Assembly (NCBI GenBank): GCA_014529385.2
Contig: CM043959.1
Coordinates: 12,524,809 to 12,588,808 of the forward strand
Length of the DNA stretch: 64,000 bases
Source: Adiantum capillus-veneris
Lineage: Eukaryota > Streptophyta > Polypodiopsida > Polypodiales > Pteridaceae
Reading direction: 5' to 3'
Position numbers and translations under genes: made by a program. The notes under the pieces are model-generated. The model worked only from the letters and a program-made list of their open reading frames with translations, ran no database searches and had not been told where the DNA came from. Positions 1 to 11,488 of this stretch are shown here, piece by piece. The number at the start of each line of letters is the position of its first letter. Positions within the stretch are counted from its first letter, which is position 1.

Positions 1-106
1 AAAGTGCCCTCTTCAGAGTGAATTATGTATCACTTCTCAGAGTGAATTATGTATCACTTCTGCTTCGTAGTATAACAACGGGGGGTTAGTTTTGATGTCT
101 CGATCA

Positions 107-150
107 TCTCTCTCTCTCTCTCTCTCCAAGCTTAACATTCTCCACTACAA

Positions 151-188
<38 letters not shown>

Positions 189-214
189 AGCTTAACATTC
201 TCCACTACAATTTT
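107..214. repeat. (TC)n tracts with tandem duplicated flank
   Basis: Two TC microsatellites (about 107-126 and 150-186) are each followed by the same 28-base tail starting CCAAGCTTAACATTCTCCAC. The unit of about 60 bp is therefore a recent tandem duplication of microsatellite plus tail. The frame running through it encodes only Ser-Leu repeats and is not a gene. Confidence 0.85.
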
Positions 215-424
215 GGGAATTGTCGCACCTCTTTAAGATTCTACGTTTCCTTTTGGTCAACCTTTTCTAGAAACAAGGAGAGCTTTCGAGTGAACTTAAA
301 CTTAGGTTATTAACTCTCTTTTTGGTCTCTTAAAAGTTTTACTACACTATGTGTAAAGGTAGTTCAAATTTCTTTGCTTGACAACTTGCAAGTGCGGGCA
401 CTAAAGGGCTTTGAAAGTCTTTTG

Positions 425-762
425 AATAGAAACACATCTTTAAATGCTATTTTTCAAATATGTATTCATCTTTTTGGATTAGAAAGTATATTCATAAGAG
501 TTTGATCTTATGATATGGGGTTTTAATAAAGATTTTTTCATTTAAAAATTTTATAAAAGTTTATTTCATTGTCTACTTTTATTATTTTTATGTTTTTTAT
601 GAAAAAATATTGATTTTTTTATTGTTTTAAATTTAAATTTTATTGTTTTCGTTTTATTTCTTTCTCATTTTATCTTATTTCAAAATGTTGATATGCAATA
701 TGCATCTTTCACATTATTTAAGTAGAGCTTTTTGTAATATTTAAATTACTTGTGATATACTA
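425..762 (+). repeat. dispersed repeat R1, copy 1, left part
   Basis: This AT-rich block aligns by eye with 6,395-6,745. Shared landmarks in the same order are CATCTTTTTGGAT, a 'GTATTCATA.GAGTTTGAT' stretch, TTTCTCATTTT, 'CAAAATG.TGATATGCAAT', and TTTGTAATAT. No coding frame is visible. Copy 1 breaks off near 762, whereas copy 2 continues directly into sequence that copy 1 only resumes near 1,990. Confidence 0.75.
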
Positions 763-1056
763 GTTCGTAGTTAAAAAAATTCATTTGTGTGAAGATTCGT
801 TAGAGTTTTTTCCACTCTCCAAGTCCTCACCTCTTCCTACACCGTACACGTCACTTTCTTGTCCGACCTTATCTTCCTGCGTCTGCCTCCCTTTCCCAGG
901 TGTACGACTCTTTCTCTCTTCAAACCCTATGCATGTAGACCGCGAGTTGTTGAACTCCAGTCAGAGAACAAGCGAGCACACAAACCTGCTTCCCATGGGC
1001 GATGAAGCACACAACTAACATGCTTGTGCCCTGCATTTGTCTACATTAGGGATTTC

Positions 1057-1132
1057 ATTAACGTAATCACGATCGTGTGATTACGTTAATAATTCTAGTA
1101 TTTACATAAGAAAATCACGTGATTACGTTAAT
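1057..1132. repeat. perfect 14-bp inverted repeat plus third copy
   Basis: ATTAACGTAATCAC (1,057-1,070) and its exact complement GTGATTACGTTAAT (1,077-1,090) flank a 6-base loop. The second arm is repeated exactly at 1,119-1,132. This could be a transposon terminus, a MITE remnant or a binding-site cluster; the sequence alone does not decide. Confidence 0.8.
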
Positions 1133-1904
1133 TGTTAACGTGACTTTGATTATGACTTGCAAAAATCCATAGAGCCCGTTGTCGAGAAATTTGCGGTTTT
1201 GTCAGGAAAGCACTGGGCTTATGGCTGTGAGAGTTTGTGAGAGAACTCAACAAAAACTATATGAAGGAGTTAAACCATAGATGCCGTGAAGACTAGGGTT
1301 TGGGAAAGGGGAAGGGAAGTTGACTTACCATAAGGATACTAGATTCGTCGCGTTACCGACATAGTATCCAGACAGTAAGCCAATACTTATCACAAGGACA
1401 CCATCTTCCCCGCGTAACCGAGGTGATGCCCCCGTGGTAAGCACTATTCCATAGAACAGCTTACGCACACACTCCCATTGTGTGGTAAGGTACCTTATGA
1501 TTGCCGTGCAACACGACAAAAGGCACGCAACCACACAACGCATATACACACATAACACATACCCGGATCGTGTGGTCAAATTCAGCTAGCATTTTGGTTT
1601 TCAGACTCAATGTTTGCAGATCAGCCCTTAGGCTCGCAAATCACACCCTTCCGCTAGGAGATCTCACCGTACCGTCAAAACAGCCAACCTTTTTGACTTC
1701 AGCTAGCGTTTTCAGATTTCAACACCTAAGCGTTTTGCTAGTCATCGTCGCCGTCGTCACCATCGTCATCGTCGCCGACATACTCCCTGTTTCCCGCAAC
1801 AGATTAGATTTCAGTGAAGAATTACATGCTAAGCACTCAAAAATGGATCTCAATTGCCAAAAAAGAATAAAGATAAGAAATTCTTAACATCCAACCAAAG
1901 TAGA

Positions 1905-1987
1905 TACAAGGGTATTTTGGGAATTTTTGAAATTTGAGTGGTATTTTGAGAATTTTCACAAATTGGAGGGGTATTTTGGTAATTCTC
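1905..1987. repeat. short GGGTATTTTGGGAATT quasi-tandem units
   Basis: About three degenerate units of roughly 30-35 bases built on 'GGGTATTTTGGGAATTTT'. The same motif recurs in 7,660-7,803, linking the two R1 neighbourhoods. Confidence 0.6.
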
Positions 1988-1989
1988 CC

Positions 1990-2115
1990 TAGATCATACA
2001 ATTTTATATTAAAACACAAGAAAAATTCCATGTGATTATGGGCACGGATTTAAACTTACTCTCCCTCATCTCCCCTTAACTTAGTAGGCCTTCGTGTCTT
2101 CTCACCTTGTTCATA
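1990..2115 (+). repeat. dispersed repeat R1, copy 1, right part
   Basis: This matches 6,743-6,860: both contain AAATTCCATGTGATT, TTTAAACTTACTCTCCCTCA and TCTCCCCTTAACTTAG, followed by CTCACCTTGTT. It resumes R1 after the block at 763-1,989. Confidence 0.8.
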
Positions 2116-4040
2116 GTAGTAGTGGGGTTATCTTTCCCAATTTTATAAAGATGGCTTGTTTTTCTCATTTTTCAAAAATGGTGAATACTCTACCTCCACT
2201 CTCCCCACTACACCATAGTGTGACCCAGCTCTTACATAATACTTTCCCATTTTCAATGTTATAGCATGTGTGTGTTCTCTAATTAGATGGACAACTTAGA
2301 GTCATGTCCTTCCTAACGCTTAGGGGCTAGGGGGGCTGAAGCTCCACAAGCCTCTAAGGCTTCACAACTTGGACTATGCATTACAACCGTTGTAGAAAAA
2401 TGAAAATAACAAATACTTGCATGGCTTCACTCGTGCTCTTGGAAAGTTATGAATGTGTCTGCCACCAGATCAGAAACTAATTTAGTGATATTGCCACACA
2501 GTCTTAGACTACTTTATCGATTGTTACTAGTAGGCCTAAACAAGGGATCGTGGGGATTCTTTCTCTTGGAGCATGTAGGTTCCTTGCATTGTAACCTCTA
2601 CAATTGCTTGGCAGGGAGAGGCTCTTAATGTAACCCCCTTCCATTGGCAAGTACCCTATTTTGCTTCCCTTCATATTCTCCACAACACTCTTAGGAATAT
2701 GTGAAGACATTTCTAGTCCTCCCATTTTCAATGCTATCGCATGTGTGTGTTCTCCAAATTAGAAGGAAAACTTGGTGTACTTTCCTTCCATTGGCAAGTA
2801 CCCTATTATATTTTGCTTTCTTAAGAGACGAGTCCTGTTGTGAGTTAAAGTATTAGTGGTATTTACAGTGGGAAGTGGTTCCATATAGTAGTTTTGAAGA
2901 AGAAAAGTCTTCTCAAGATACTATTTTAAAGGCCTACTTTAAAAGGAGACCACCTTTTACTTTCTTAAAAATACAATGTGAAAATTCGCTATGGCCTACA
3001 TAAAGCTATGGACTATAGACAAGAGTTTCTCAATAAAAGCTTCTTTTGAGAAAAATAGAAAGCGACATTATTATTTTAAACATGTAGTGTCACAATACAA
3101 TATTATGTTTTTTTTGAAAAATGTATAACAATAAACTATATGCATTACAATATATTTCGAAGGCATAAAAAATAATGTTTGACACAAAACTCAATGTTCC
3201 TCTTTAAAGATAGAAATACACAAATTTCAACACCCTCTCTAAAGGTCCCATACAAAATAATTAAAAATTATCATTAGCTTTTCACTTGGCATTAATCGAC
3301 AATCTTTTTTCAATGGTCCATATTTGCACCCAAAAATTCATCCTTCACTAAGGACTCCTTATGTAGCTCAACAAGCCTCAAAATTTGTGGATACTATCTC
3401 CTCTTTTTTCATTCGTTAGTATTTTCCTTTGTTTTTGTAATACAAGAAAAATGTCATGTATTAAATGCTCTATGAGCTTCTAGAAAAACATGCCCTCCGT
3501 CTTGCTAATATATGCATGTGTGTGTGGGATTGCAAATTAATAGGATCATTTAATACCACTAATTTTCTTGATGTGATGAGAGACCTGGCTTTAAGTAGAA
3601 CAATTTTTAGACATGCCGTCAAATAATAGATTAATAAAATATTTTATGTTCGTACAACGCAAAGATGCCTTAAGAAGGGCATATGTATATCAAATCCAAT
3701 CGCACAATTGTGCCTTATCCCGTAGGGGAACTTATTTCAATGGGACCGTTCTAGGAAGCCTTCTTTGGACATTACACCTTTTAAGTGGGCATGTGGAGAG
3801 GTTATTTAAGAAAGACTACACACATTAGAGAACTTCTCCTATTGCCCCCACATGTAGAAGCGAAGAGGGATCGGGGGCTCTACACACACATAAATGTTTA
3901 GCCAGCTCTAGCCAAAGTAGTAGCATGGTGGGACTCAAAGCTAATTAGAAGAAAGTGCTTTTGCCTTCACACATTACCTCGAATCAGATTAAGAGGGTGA
4001 AGGTGTTTATTTTAAACCCTAGGTTACCCTTCTATACTCT
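2116..4040. other. intergenic; short local duplications, no gene recognised
   Basis: Two short direct duplications are visible: CCCATTTTCAATG.TAT.GCATGTGTGTGTTCTC at 2,246-2,280 and 2,724-2,757, and TTCCATTGGCAAGTACCCTA at 2,640 and 2,787. The longest frames are under 80 codons and show no domain. Around 3,700-3,980 a few weakly LINE-like words were considered but could not be supported. Confidence 0.5.
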
Positions 4041-4199
4041 ATATTATATATAATGGAGCTTAAAAAAATTTATAAAGGAGAAGGCCTCCATGTGGCGAGT
4101 TCTTTATGCCTTGCACGTACTGCACCTCGACCAACTTTTGAGGCTTTGTTGTTGCGGTGTCATCCTGTATCCTTTTTTAACTCCAATGACTTGCCATTG

Positions 4200-4202
<3 letters not shown>

Positions 4203-4240
<38 letters not shown>

Positions 4241-4355
4241 TACAATTAGTCCGATTAGGTTGTGTCTATGTGTGTGTGAAAGAGAAAGAGAGAGAGACAT
4301 GCGACTATGTGTGCACAAAACCTATACGTGTGAACACAATTTGTGTGTGTATGTG

Positions 4356-4401
<46 letters not shown>

Positions 4402-4410
4402 GGGAGAGAT
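4203..4410. repeat. (GA)n / (GT)n / (GA)n compound microsatellite
   Basis: (GA)n at 4,203-4,237, (GT)n at about 4,356-4,380, and (GA)n at 4,381-4,408. The three overlapping frames of 70-124 codons here are simple-repeat artefacts (Arg-Glu or His-Thr runs). Confidence 0.9.
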
Positions 4411-4469
4411 GACAACTTCTTTAAACATGCTCTTGCATCCAATGTCATAAAATCTAATGTCTAACAAAC

Positions 4470-5340
4470 CCAAATGATTTTCTCATATTAAACTGATCAT
4501 TTAATGTGGAATATAAACGGGAACAAGGGTTAGAATATAGACATGTGCTTATGGGTCTATCTCAACATGGGGCCAATGGTACAGGGGTCCAAATGAGTGA
4601 TGATCTATCAAAGAGAAAGGCTAGCTAATGGAGCTCAAAAAACTTAGTGTTAGCTTCATTAGGGACCTCCAATGGTTAGTGCTAAAATTCCTTTGACCTT
4701 AGGCAAGATAGGAGCTTGTGGTGGGAACAACCGTGCCCAAGGTTGAGGAGCTTGAGGTGTCACAAAAGTCAACAAATATTCCTACAAGAAGGGGGCGAGC
4801 CATGCAAGTAGGGGGGATGGTTGGATGACCTGTCTCTCTCTCTCCCAAAGGGCACCCCTTGCTCAAGAGGCAAGTAGGACCCATGTCAAGCCCCTGGCTA
4901 GGTTGCCCTCAAGCAGTGTCCAAAGCCTATTGGTTGATCCCTAGAGAGGTCCAATGAAGAATTAGCTAATTGAATTAATTGTTTTGAACTTTTATCAATC
5001 CCTCTCTCTCTCTAGGAGGAAAGGAGGAAGCTTGTCCAAGGACTACCATTATTGCTAATTAATGAACCAGCTTGTGATTGGATAGGCTTGGAAAGGCCAA
5101 TCATCTGTTACCTTGAGCTAGAAGAGGGGGTCGACCCAAACAAGGAGGGGGCCTGCTTGCAGGATATACTTCCCACTCTCTCTCTCTCCACTAGTCTTTA
5201 CAATCAATAGTGTCTAAGCCACGGGTGTGGCTGCTTGAGGACTGATTTTCAAAGGTAAAGAAGAGTAGGGACTAAGTTTTTGAGGGTACCAAAGCACAAA
5301 GTAAATCTATACATACGTTTAATTAACATGGTTGATTATT
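4470..5340. other. unassigned sequence upstream of a gypsy gag remnant
   Basis: No coding domain is recognised. Short CT/GA tracts occur (4,830, 5,003, 5,177). Because the gag remnant begins at 5,359, this stretch could be leader or LTR of that element, but no primer site or LTR boundary could be identified. Confidence 0.35.
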
Positions 5341-5358
5341 AATAACCAAGAGAGTAAA

Positions 5359-6265
5359 ATGAACATTGATAACTTTGATTTTGCACATGAAGCTGCTAAT
5401 GATGATGCCCCCATGTTTGTCAATTATCTTGTTACTAGGTTGGAGTAAACTATGGGCAACCCTGCTTTGCAAGCCGAAGTTACTCAACAACTTCGCGCTT
5501 ATGGGATTTTCCTTCCTCTCCAAGAGGAGAGAGAGAGAGAGAGCTTAGGAGGCCTCTTGATGAGACCCTCAAATGAAGACTCTCTCCCATACGAGAGGAG
5601 GAATTGAAAGAGCAAGATATTATTGAATCCTTGAGCTCCTCTAAAGATGTGGCTCCATGAAGACGCTGGTCTAGACGTTCGCCAACTCCTCCCAAGAGAA
5701 AACCGTCAACCCATAGTCCTTCTCCTCTTCACTCCTAAAGGGAACAATGAAAAAAAAGGAAGAAAAGGGAAATAAAGAGGTCGCCCTCTTCTCATTCTTC
5801 TTCACTTTCCTCCTCTTCCGATGAAATCTATGGTTATTCTCCTAGACAATACAAGAGGGGAGGACATCGCAAATCTTACCCTACATGGCGAAGGTACCAA
5901 AAGCTCAAGAAGTTCAAAGAGGGAGGACAGAGTAGCTCTTTTCTCACCTATGATGGCACCTTTGGGGCTAATGACAAAGTATTGGCCTTTATCTAGCAAT
6001 TTGATGCGGCCTTTGGAGACGAGGGCTTCATGGATTCCTCCAAGATAAACCATATAGCTATGCACTTTCGGAAATTGGCTCGTCAATGGTGGGCTAGCCT
6101 TTGTGGCAATGATGATCCCCAAAGACATGGAAAAATCTACGAGTTTCCATCAGGAAGCAATTCCTTACAAGTGATCCAAAGGACAAAGTGCTTACCAAAT
6201 GGTGGAGTTTGAAGCTTCTCTCCCATGAGTCTATTCACAAATATGTGGACAAGTTTGAGAGGCAA
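5359..6265 (+). pseudogene. decayed Ty3/gypsy-type gag
   Basis: The frame opens at an ATG at 5,359 with an acidic, Phe/Asn-rich start and soon meets a stop. Capsid-like sequence is readable from about 5,947 to 6,260. It has a YDGTFGANDKVLAF block, then an in-frame TAG, then QFDAAFGDEGF..SSKINHIAMHF and the ARQWWASL signature. A frame change leads to KVLTKWWSLKL..ESIHKYVDKF. This order (YDG..., W..., ARQWW, then a ..YVDKF helix) is that of the retrotransposon gag (capsid) family. At least one nonsense codon and two frame changes disable it. No protease, RT or integrase follows, so it is a truncated copy. The family call is by motif; the exact lineage is unknown. Confidence 0.7.
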
Positions 6266-6394
6266 GCTCGCTTGTGTCTGCGGGGTCAATGCACAGGAAG
6301 AAAAAAATTGTTTCTCTCTCTCTCCTCGCAATGCCTCCATAAGATCATTACACAGTCACGATCACAACGGTGCATCTCTCTCTCTGCTCTCCAC

Positions 6395-6860
6395 GTTCTA
6401 GCTATTTTTTAAAGTTGCATTCACCTTTTTGGATGAAGAAGTGTATTCATAGGAGTTTGATCCCATGATGTAAAGTATTGATAAAGGGTCCTTTGATTAA
6501 AGGACTTCATAAAGATTTATTTCACTAATTTATTTTATTATTTTTTATGTTTATTAAATTTATCTTTCCTTGTGAAAAAACACTAAAATATTTTTTTAAA
6601 ATTTTCTATGTAATTGTTTTTATTTTACTTCCTTCTCATTTTCTTTTGTTTCAAAATGCTGATATGCAATGTGCACCTTTCACATTCTGTAAGTGGAGCC
6701 CTTTGTAATATACAAACCATTTGTGATTATATATATATAATAGAAAATACAATTCTATATTTAAACACAATGAAATTCCATGTGATTGTAGCCAATTTAA
6801 ACTTACTCTCCCTCATCTCCCCTTAACTTAGCAGATCTTAGTGCCTCCTCACCTTGTTTT
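6395..6860 (+). repeat. dispersed repeat R1, copy 2 (continuous)
   Basis: This is the uninterrupted counterpart of 425-762 plus 1,990-2,115, with a short (TA)n at the point where copy 1 is split. It lies immediately downstream of the gypsy gag remnant and could be part of the same element, for example a 3' flank or LTR, but this is not established. Confidence 0.75.
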
Positions 6861-6960
6861 AAAAAAAAATTACAAATTAAATGAACATTAACAATTCTCA
6901 TCTCTCACTTTTTCTCTGCGTGCCTTCCTCCCTCTATCCTTCTCTCCCTTGCCTTCAAGA

Positions 6961-6986
6961 ATGGGTGAGCGCTAGCACTCACCCAT
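6961..6986. repeat. 26-bp near-perfect palindrome
   Basis: ATGGGTGAG and CTCACCCAT arms surround a CGCTAGCA centre, with only one mismatched pair across 26 bp. A related GTGAGCGCTCAC perfect palindrome lies at 7,251-7,262. Confidence 0.8.
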
Positions 6987-7179
6987 GACTGAGCTTAAGA
7001 AAGAGAGGGATGATGATTGTCACAAAGGGAGCTTCCAACATTGGAAAATTATTGAGTGATTAGTGAAGAATTACCTCATAAAAACAAATGCAAATTAGAT
7101 ATGACTTTGTTCACTTATAAGTTATTTTTATAGTCATCTCTCTAGCATGTTTTTAGAAAGGTTAAATTGCGTTTCTTTT

Positions 7180-7282
7180 TACTCTCTCCCTCTCTCTCAC
7201 CTTCACTCCCACCCTCCCTCTCTCTCTCTCTCTCTCATGTTCAAGAGGAGGTGAGCGCTCACTCCTCTAGAACGCAAGCGCG

Positions 7283-7325
<43 letters not shown>

Positions 7326-7350
7326 GGGAGGAAATGTGTGAGAGAGGGGG
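7180..7350. repeat. microsatellite foldback (CT)n...(GA)n
   Basis: A CT-rich arm including CTCCCACCCTC (about 7,206-7,216) and (CT)n to 7,236 is matched by (GA)n at 7,285-7,320 followed by GAGGGTGGGAG. Together they form a long inverted repeat centred near the 12-bp palindrome GTGAGCGCTCAC (7,251-7,262). Frames here are low complexity. Confidence 0.75.
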
Positions 7351-7880
7351 GGATATTATTGATTATTAAAAGGGAAAATTCCCAAAAGACTCCTCAAATT
7401 TAAAAAATTCCCAAAATACTTTTGTAACTAGTTTGGTAGGACTTTTCACGATTCCCTAAGCTTTAATCCTTTTCAACAATTTAAACCTTTTTTTGAGTGC
7501 TTAACATGTACTTTGTCACAAATTGCCTCCCACGGAAAAAAAAGCACTTATGTCTAAAAATAAGGAAGCAAACTAGCTCTAAAGCCTACATAACCAACAC
7601 AAATTCTAGTTTTAGTATGCTAGACAATTAGTCATCTCATGAAATTTACCCTCAAAAGTAGGGGTATTTTTGGAACTTTGGAAAATTTGAAGGTCATTTT
7701 GGGAATTTATGAGAGAAATGTTGGGGGTATATTGGGAATTTTTAATATTTGAGGGGTACCAAATTATTTCACCAAAATAGAGGGTTATGTAGGTAATTTT
7801 CCTTTTTTAAACTTTGGATTGAGGTATAGAATGAGAGGTAGTTAGATGAGGCTAGGGAGAGCGGGAGAGAAGTGTATTGT

Positions 7881-7930
<50 letters not shown>

Positions 7931-8500
7931 ATAAAGAGAGGTAGGCAAATAAAGAGAGAGAAAAAAGAGAAAGATATATAGAGATAGTGCAATGAAAAAA
8001 GTGCGATATTGATTGGGAGAGGGAAAGACGGATGAATATAGAGAGATATAAAGAAAGGTGAGAGTAGTGAATGATGGTGATTGAGCGTGCTCTTTGCTAA
8101 AATTCTCTTGAAGATGTACTTAATGATAGGACAACATAGAGAGAGCTACTAATTTTGAATTTGAGTTCTTGATTGTCTATAAATATGGGGAAAGGTAAGT
8201 CCTAAAATATATCTATAAAACCATCAATTTTTAGTATAACGCCCATTTAGTATAATGCCCGAGTGATGGCTTCCTCCTCAACATGCAAGGTTAGTTTGTT
8301 TTTGAATCCTTTGAACAGCGACCTGCTATGCTTGATTTCCCAACAAGATTTTCCATGGTTATCCTAGAGAATATGGGGGAGGTAGTCTCAACAAGATGTT
8401 TGCTATTATATATACTCCGAAAGGCAACACTTAGAGTGAGGTGAAAGATGGTGTAACATTGGGTCATCAATTTCAATTTGTATTGGATTCAACATTGTCT
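7351..8500. other. intergenic with degenerate repeats and (GT)n/(GA)n
   Basis: 7,660-7,803 carries the GGGTATTTTGGGAATT-type units also seen at 1,905-1,987. A (GT)n tract (7,877-7,905) runs directly into (GA)n (7,905-7,931), and GA-rich sequence continues to about 8,060. No gene was recognised. Confidence 0.6.
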
Positions 8501-8530
8501 ACAATGTTATTTTAGGTCACAAAAATTGGT

Positions 8531-11488
8531 GTGGATATTTTATCGAGATCAAATGTGGCAATAATGGACTTATGTGATAGTTCCATGAATAAGAACGATG
8601 GACTGGCTACTGGAAACAAATCTGGCAAGGAAGAAGTCTCATTGCTGGATGCCAGCAAAGAACAAAAGATGCTTGTTCCAAAAAAAAAGGTAAAAAAAGT
8701 GTTTAAATTCAAACCAGGTAGAAAAAACACAAAGTACATTGGAGTACATTTGCAATAAGTAGCCACAAGTACCCCAAGCTAAACCAAATGATTTCTAGGT
8801 GCTTGATTAAGAAAAAGGCGTTCCTCAAGTATACAATGGGGACTGTGTTTATGAGCTTGATAGTTTGTCAGATGGTGTCTCGAAGATGACAGGGATGGAA
8901 CAAAAGTACGATGGCAATTGTTGGATTAAGCTTGTTTGTTCTAGAATGAGGTATCTAGCTTTGATCAAGTGAAGTAAATGTGGCGGGACATCTCATTTGC
9001 AAAAATAGTTCCTTCTTGATCAATGCAATGAGCGGGCGACCTAATGAGACTGCTTGGACATGGAAGTTGCTAACTTCCATTGCGTCAATCGGCATGTTGA
9101 ACACCAGCAATGGAACACTACGGTGCTTCCACTGTGGTCAAAGTTCGATACTTCTTTTAGAAGTGTTCCTATGCTATCTATTACATAATTGAACCCGGTT
9201 ATTTATCCACATCGGAAGCCATAACCATCCCATAGCAAAGGGGGTTTGCAGTCTACAATTCAACATATGAGAGATCTTGTGTCTCATGTGGTGTCAAAAT
9301 AAACAACGACTAGACCCAAGGCACCTGCAATTGAATCTTGGAAAGCAGATGGTAATGAGAGCGGTGGTTTGAGAGAATGGGAGTAACTTGATAGCAAAGA
9401 GCTCCTATCTATTATGGAGGAGATGCGACCATTGATCCATACGCAAAGCTGATGATTTGTCTCCTTGTCTGTGAGTTTGCTGTCTCCACAACTTGGCTGA
9501 CATTCATGTTGATAATTTTGTTTTCAGGTTTAAGCACTGGATGAGAGAGGCAACTACAACACGGATTGGTGTTGGTGTAGATTCACAATTGGTTTGGCTT
9601 AAAAACAGCTGTGGCTATAGATTTTTCCACAGGATGCTATTCCTTGGGCAATCCACTGACCATAACAAACGTTGCCATGTGTTCAAAAATGTTGATCGAT
9701 GGTCCTGGATTTGGTGTTGAGCTGGTTAATAGAATGAGACAAGATGAGAAAGGAGATTTGCAAAAATCTGGGTTTGCTTTGATCATGTTTGTAGGGTAGT
9801 GGGGGTGGACAACAATGGCAACACATGTCTACAATCCTACGTAGGGCATACCTGATAAGAAGACTTCTTGCTACTCCTTCGTGAAAATCATAGCATTAAT
9901 TGATCTATTTTCATTGCAGGATTCAAGAAATGCAAATAATTTCCATCTACGAGATGAAAGAAGAAGACATTTAGGCACATATCCTATTCTAGAAAATGAT
10001 GAATTTGGTGTTGTTGGAAAGTGGACACTGTCCAACCGATTTTAGAGGATTCATGGACGATGAGTTTGGAGATAATTGGAAAGCTATTCAGATTGTATTC
10101 AACGGAGAACTTGATAATGTTATGGAAGGAAGGGATTTTGCTCTTGCTTGTCCTATTGGGAGAAAATATTGGACATTCACACCATGTAGTACATGCATAA
10201 AAATTTACAAGCTGAGCACAAGTGTTTGTGTGAGTTATGGTGTTGTGCAAGGAGCGAAAAAGAGGAAACAATCTTGTACATGACTATACGAGCTTTGTGG
10301 GGTTCTAAAAAAGTGTCTGTAACTTATCCCAAATGGATTGTTGGCTAAGTTGGTCGCATGTGAGATACCCTTGCTGGAGAAAGCACTTTTTTGGGGTAAA
10401 TTTTTAACGTGAGTCATATAGTTCAATGTGCAAATCCAATCCTTGAAGACAATTTTTTTTGCAGGAGGTGGATGATGTGTCTTTCATCCCGACTACAAAC
10501 CTTGCAGAAACAAAGCATGCTAGCTAGCTTGCTAGCAAGGGAAACAAGAAAATGATGAGCTTGTACGATGCATGCGTGTCTAATCTATCAAACACTTGCT
10601 GCAAAGTGTCAAGATGCTTGCTTTTGTCAAGGGTAGATATCATGGAGCTGGGCCATCTGCAAAAAAACTTGCACGTTGGGCTCAGCAAGGTCAAGCACCA
10701 GGCCTAATAGTTGTTGTTAGAGAGATTGAGGATGGGCTAGGAGGTATACCACTCTATCAACATTCGACAATGGATGGAGATAATATTACAGTATCTATAA
10801 AGTGAAAACAAGCCGCGATAATTAGCTGTGAGGAGAAGAATGTGTCGCATCGTGACCTGAGTATCTCACATAAAACATACCACACAATCGTAGAGGCCTC
10901 CAAGAAACATTTGAAGGTATCGGTCAAGTTATCGAGGAACAGGAGGGTGGCCTACAAGTTGTGGAGACTGATATTCAAAAGACAATGTGGAAAATTTGCC
11001 GAGTACTCAAGGGAAGCAAGGTTCAATATCAAGGGTGGTTAGGGTCTAGATTTGGAAAGTGTAAAAAAAATATAAATAACAAGGGGGTGGTGCTATTGCA
11101 CCATCCTTCAAGGAAACGAACAATGTACGTTATCGGCTATAGGAGTATCAATTCAAGCCTCCAAGAGAATTGAGTTAGCAAAAACATGGAATCCCGTATT
11201 TTGCAACACACTATCATGAAGGCCGAGGTACACAAAAACTTCATGGTGGAGACATCTTTTGTTCTTGGTGAGAAGTATGAAGTACATATTACGCGAAGCC
11301 CAATGTGTACATGTGGCGACTCTATAGAGCAACTAGCTCAAAGCAAACCATATATGGCTTGCAAGCATATTTACTACATCTTCCTTTGCTATTTTGGCTT
11401 GGATTTGAACAACAATATGTTTATCCATCAAAGAAAGCTAGGAAATGAGGATTTTCTTTGTGTATTCAACTGTCGTCATGCAGCATAA
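8531..11488 (+). pseudogene. broken multi-exon gene ending in a SWIM zinc finger
   Basis: Coding-looking pieces lie in order on the plus strand. They are a Lys-rich N-terminal piece (8,531-8,755), a piece with SKCGGTSHLQ and a later CFHCG (8,820-9,190), pieces after acceptor-like sites at about 9,527 (TTGTTTTCAG) and 9,920 (TTCATTGCAG), a piece after TTTTTTTTGCAG near 10,464 (EVDDVSFIPTTNLAETKHAS, then a frame change into VSLYDAC-like sequence and GRYHGAGPSAKKLARW), and a final 100-codon frame. That frame has C41-x-C43...C59-x-H61, a SWIM-type CxC-xn-CxH finger. SWIM fingers follow the catalytic domain in MULE and FAR1-type transposases, so a transposase origin is plausible. I cannot name the family. 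Stops and frame changes between the pieces exceed what introns alone explain. Confidence 0.5.
11186..11488 (+). CDS. SWIM-finger terminal segment (part of the broken gene)
   Basis: This uninterrupted 100-codon frame is the most legible piece of the preceding pseudogene. Residues 1-35 give a beta-rich lead-in (VETSFVLGEKYEVHITRSP), then CTCGD, a 15-residue spacer and CKH, which form the CxC...CxH zinc ligands, followed by a hydrophobic helix (IYYIFLCYFGL). SWIM domains bind DNA or protein; in plant genomes they are common at the C-terminus of Mutator-type transposases and of FAR1/FHY3 factors derived from them. It was probably a last exon. It starts within a longer decayed gene, so the nominal ATG is not thought to be a true start. 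Confidence 0.55.
   Translation: MESRILQHTIMKAEVHKNFMVETSFVLGEKYEVHITRSPMCTCGDSIEQLAQSKPYMACKHIYYIFLCYFGLDLNNNMFIHQRKLGNEDFLCVFNCRHAA

Larger units (their letters stand above)
763..1989. other. about 1.2-kb block splitting repeat R1; no gene recognised
   Basis: This segment is absent from the second R1 copy, so it is either an insertion in copy 1 or a deletion in copy 2. It contains a perfect 14-bp inverted repeat (1,057-1,090) with a third copy of the arm, a region of imperfect hairpins around 1,326-1,470, and near its right end short quasi-tandem GGGTATTTTGGGAATT units that recur at 7,660-7,803. Frames of up to 128 codons are present, but none shows a recognisable domain. Confidence 0.5.

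Noticed and set aside
3600-4040. Possible LINE reverse-transcriptase remnant
   Set aside because: Only a few suggestive words in different frames; no FADD or other RT motif could be read.
4053-4473. Three overlapping frames rich in Arg-Glu, Cys-Val or Thr-His
   Set aside because: Produced by (GA)n and (GT)n microsatellites on both strands.
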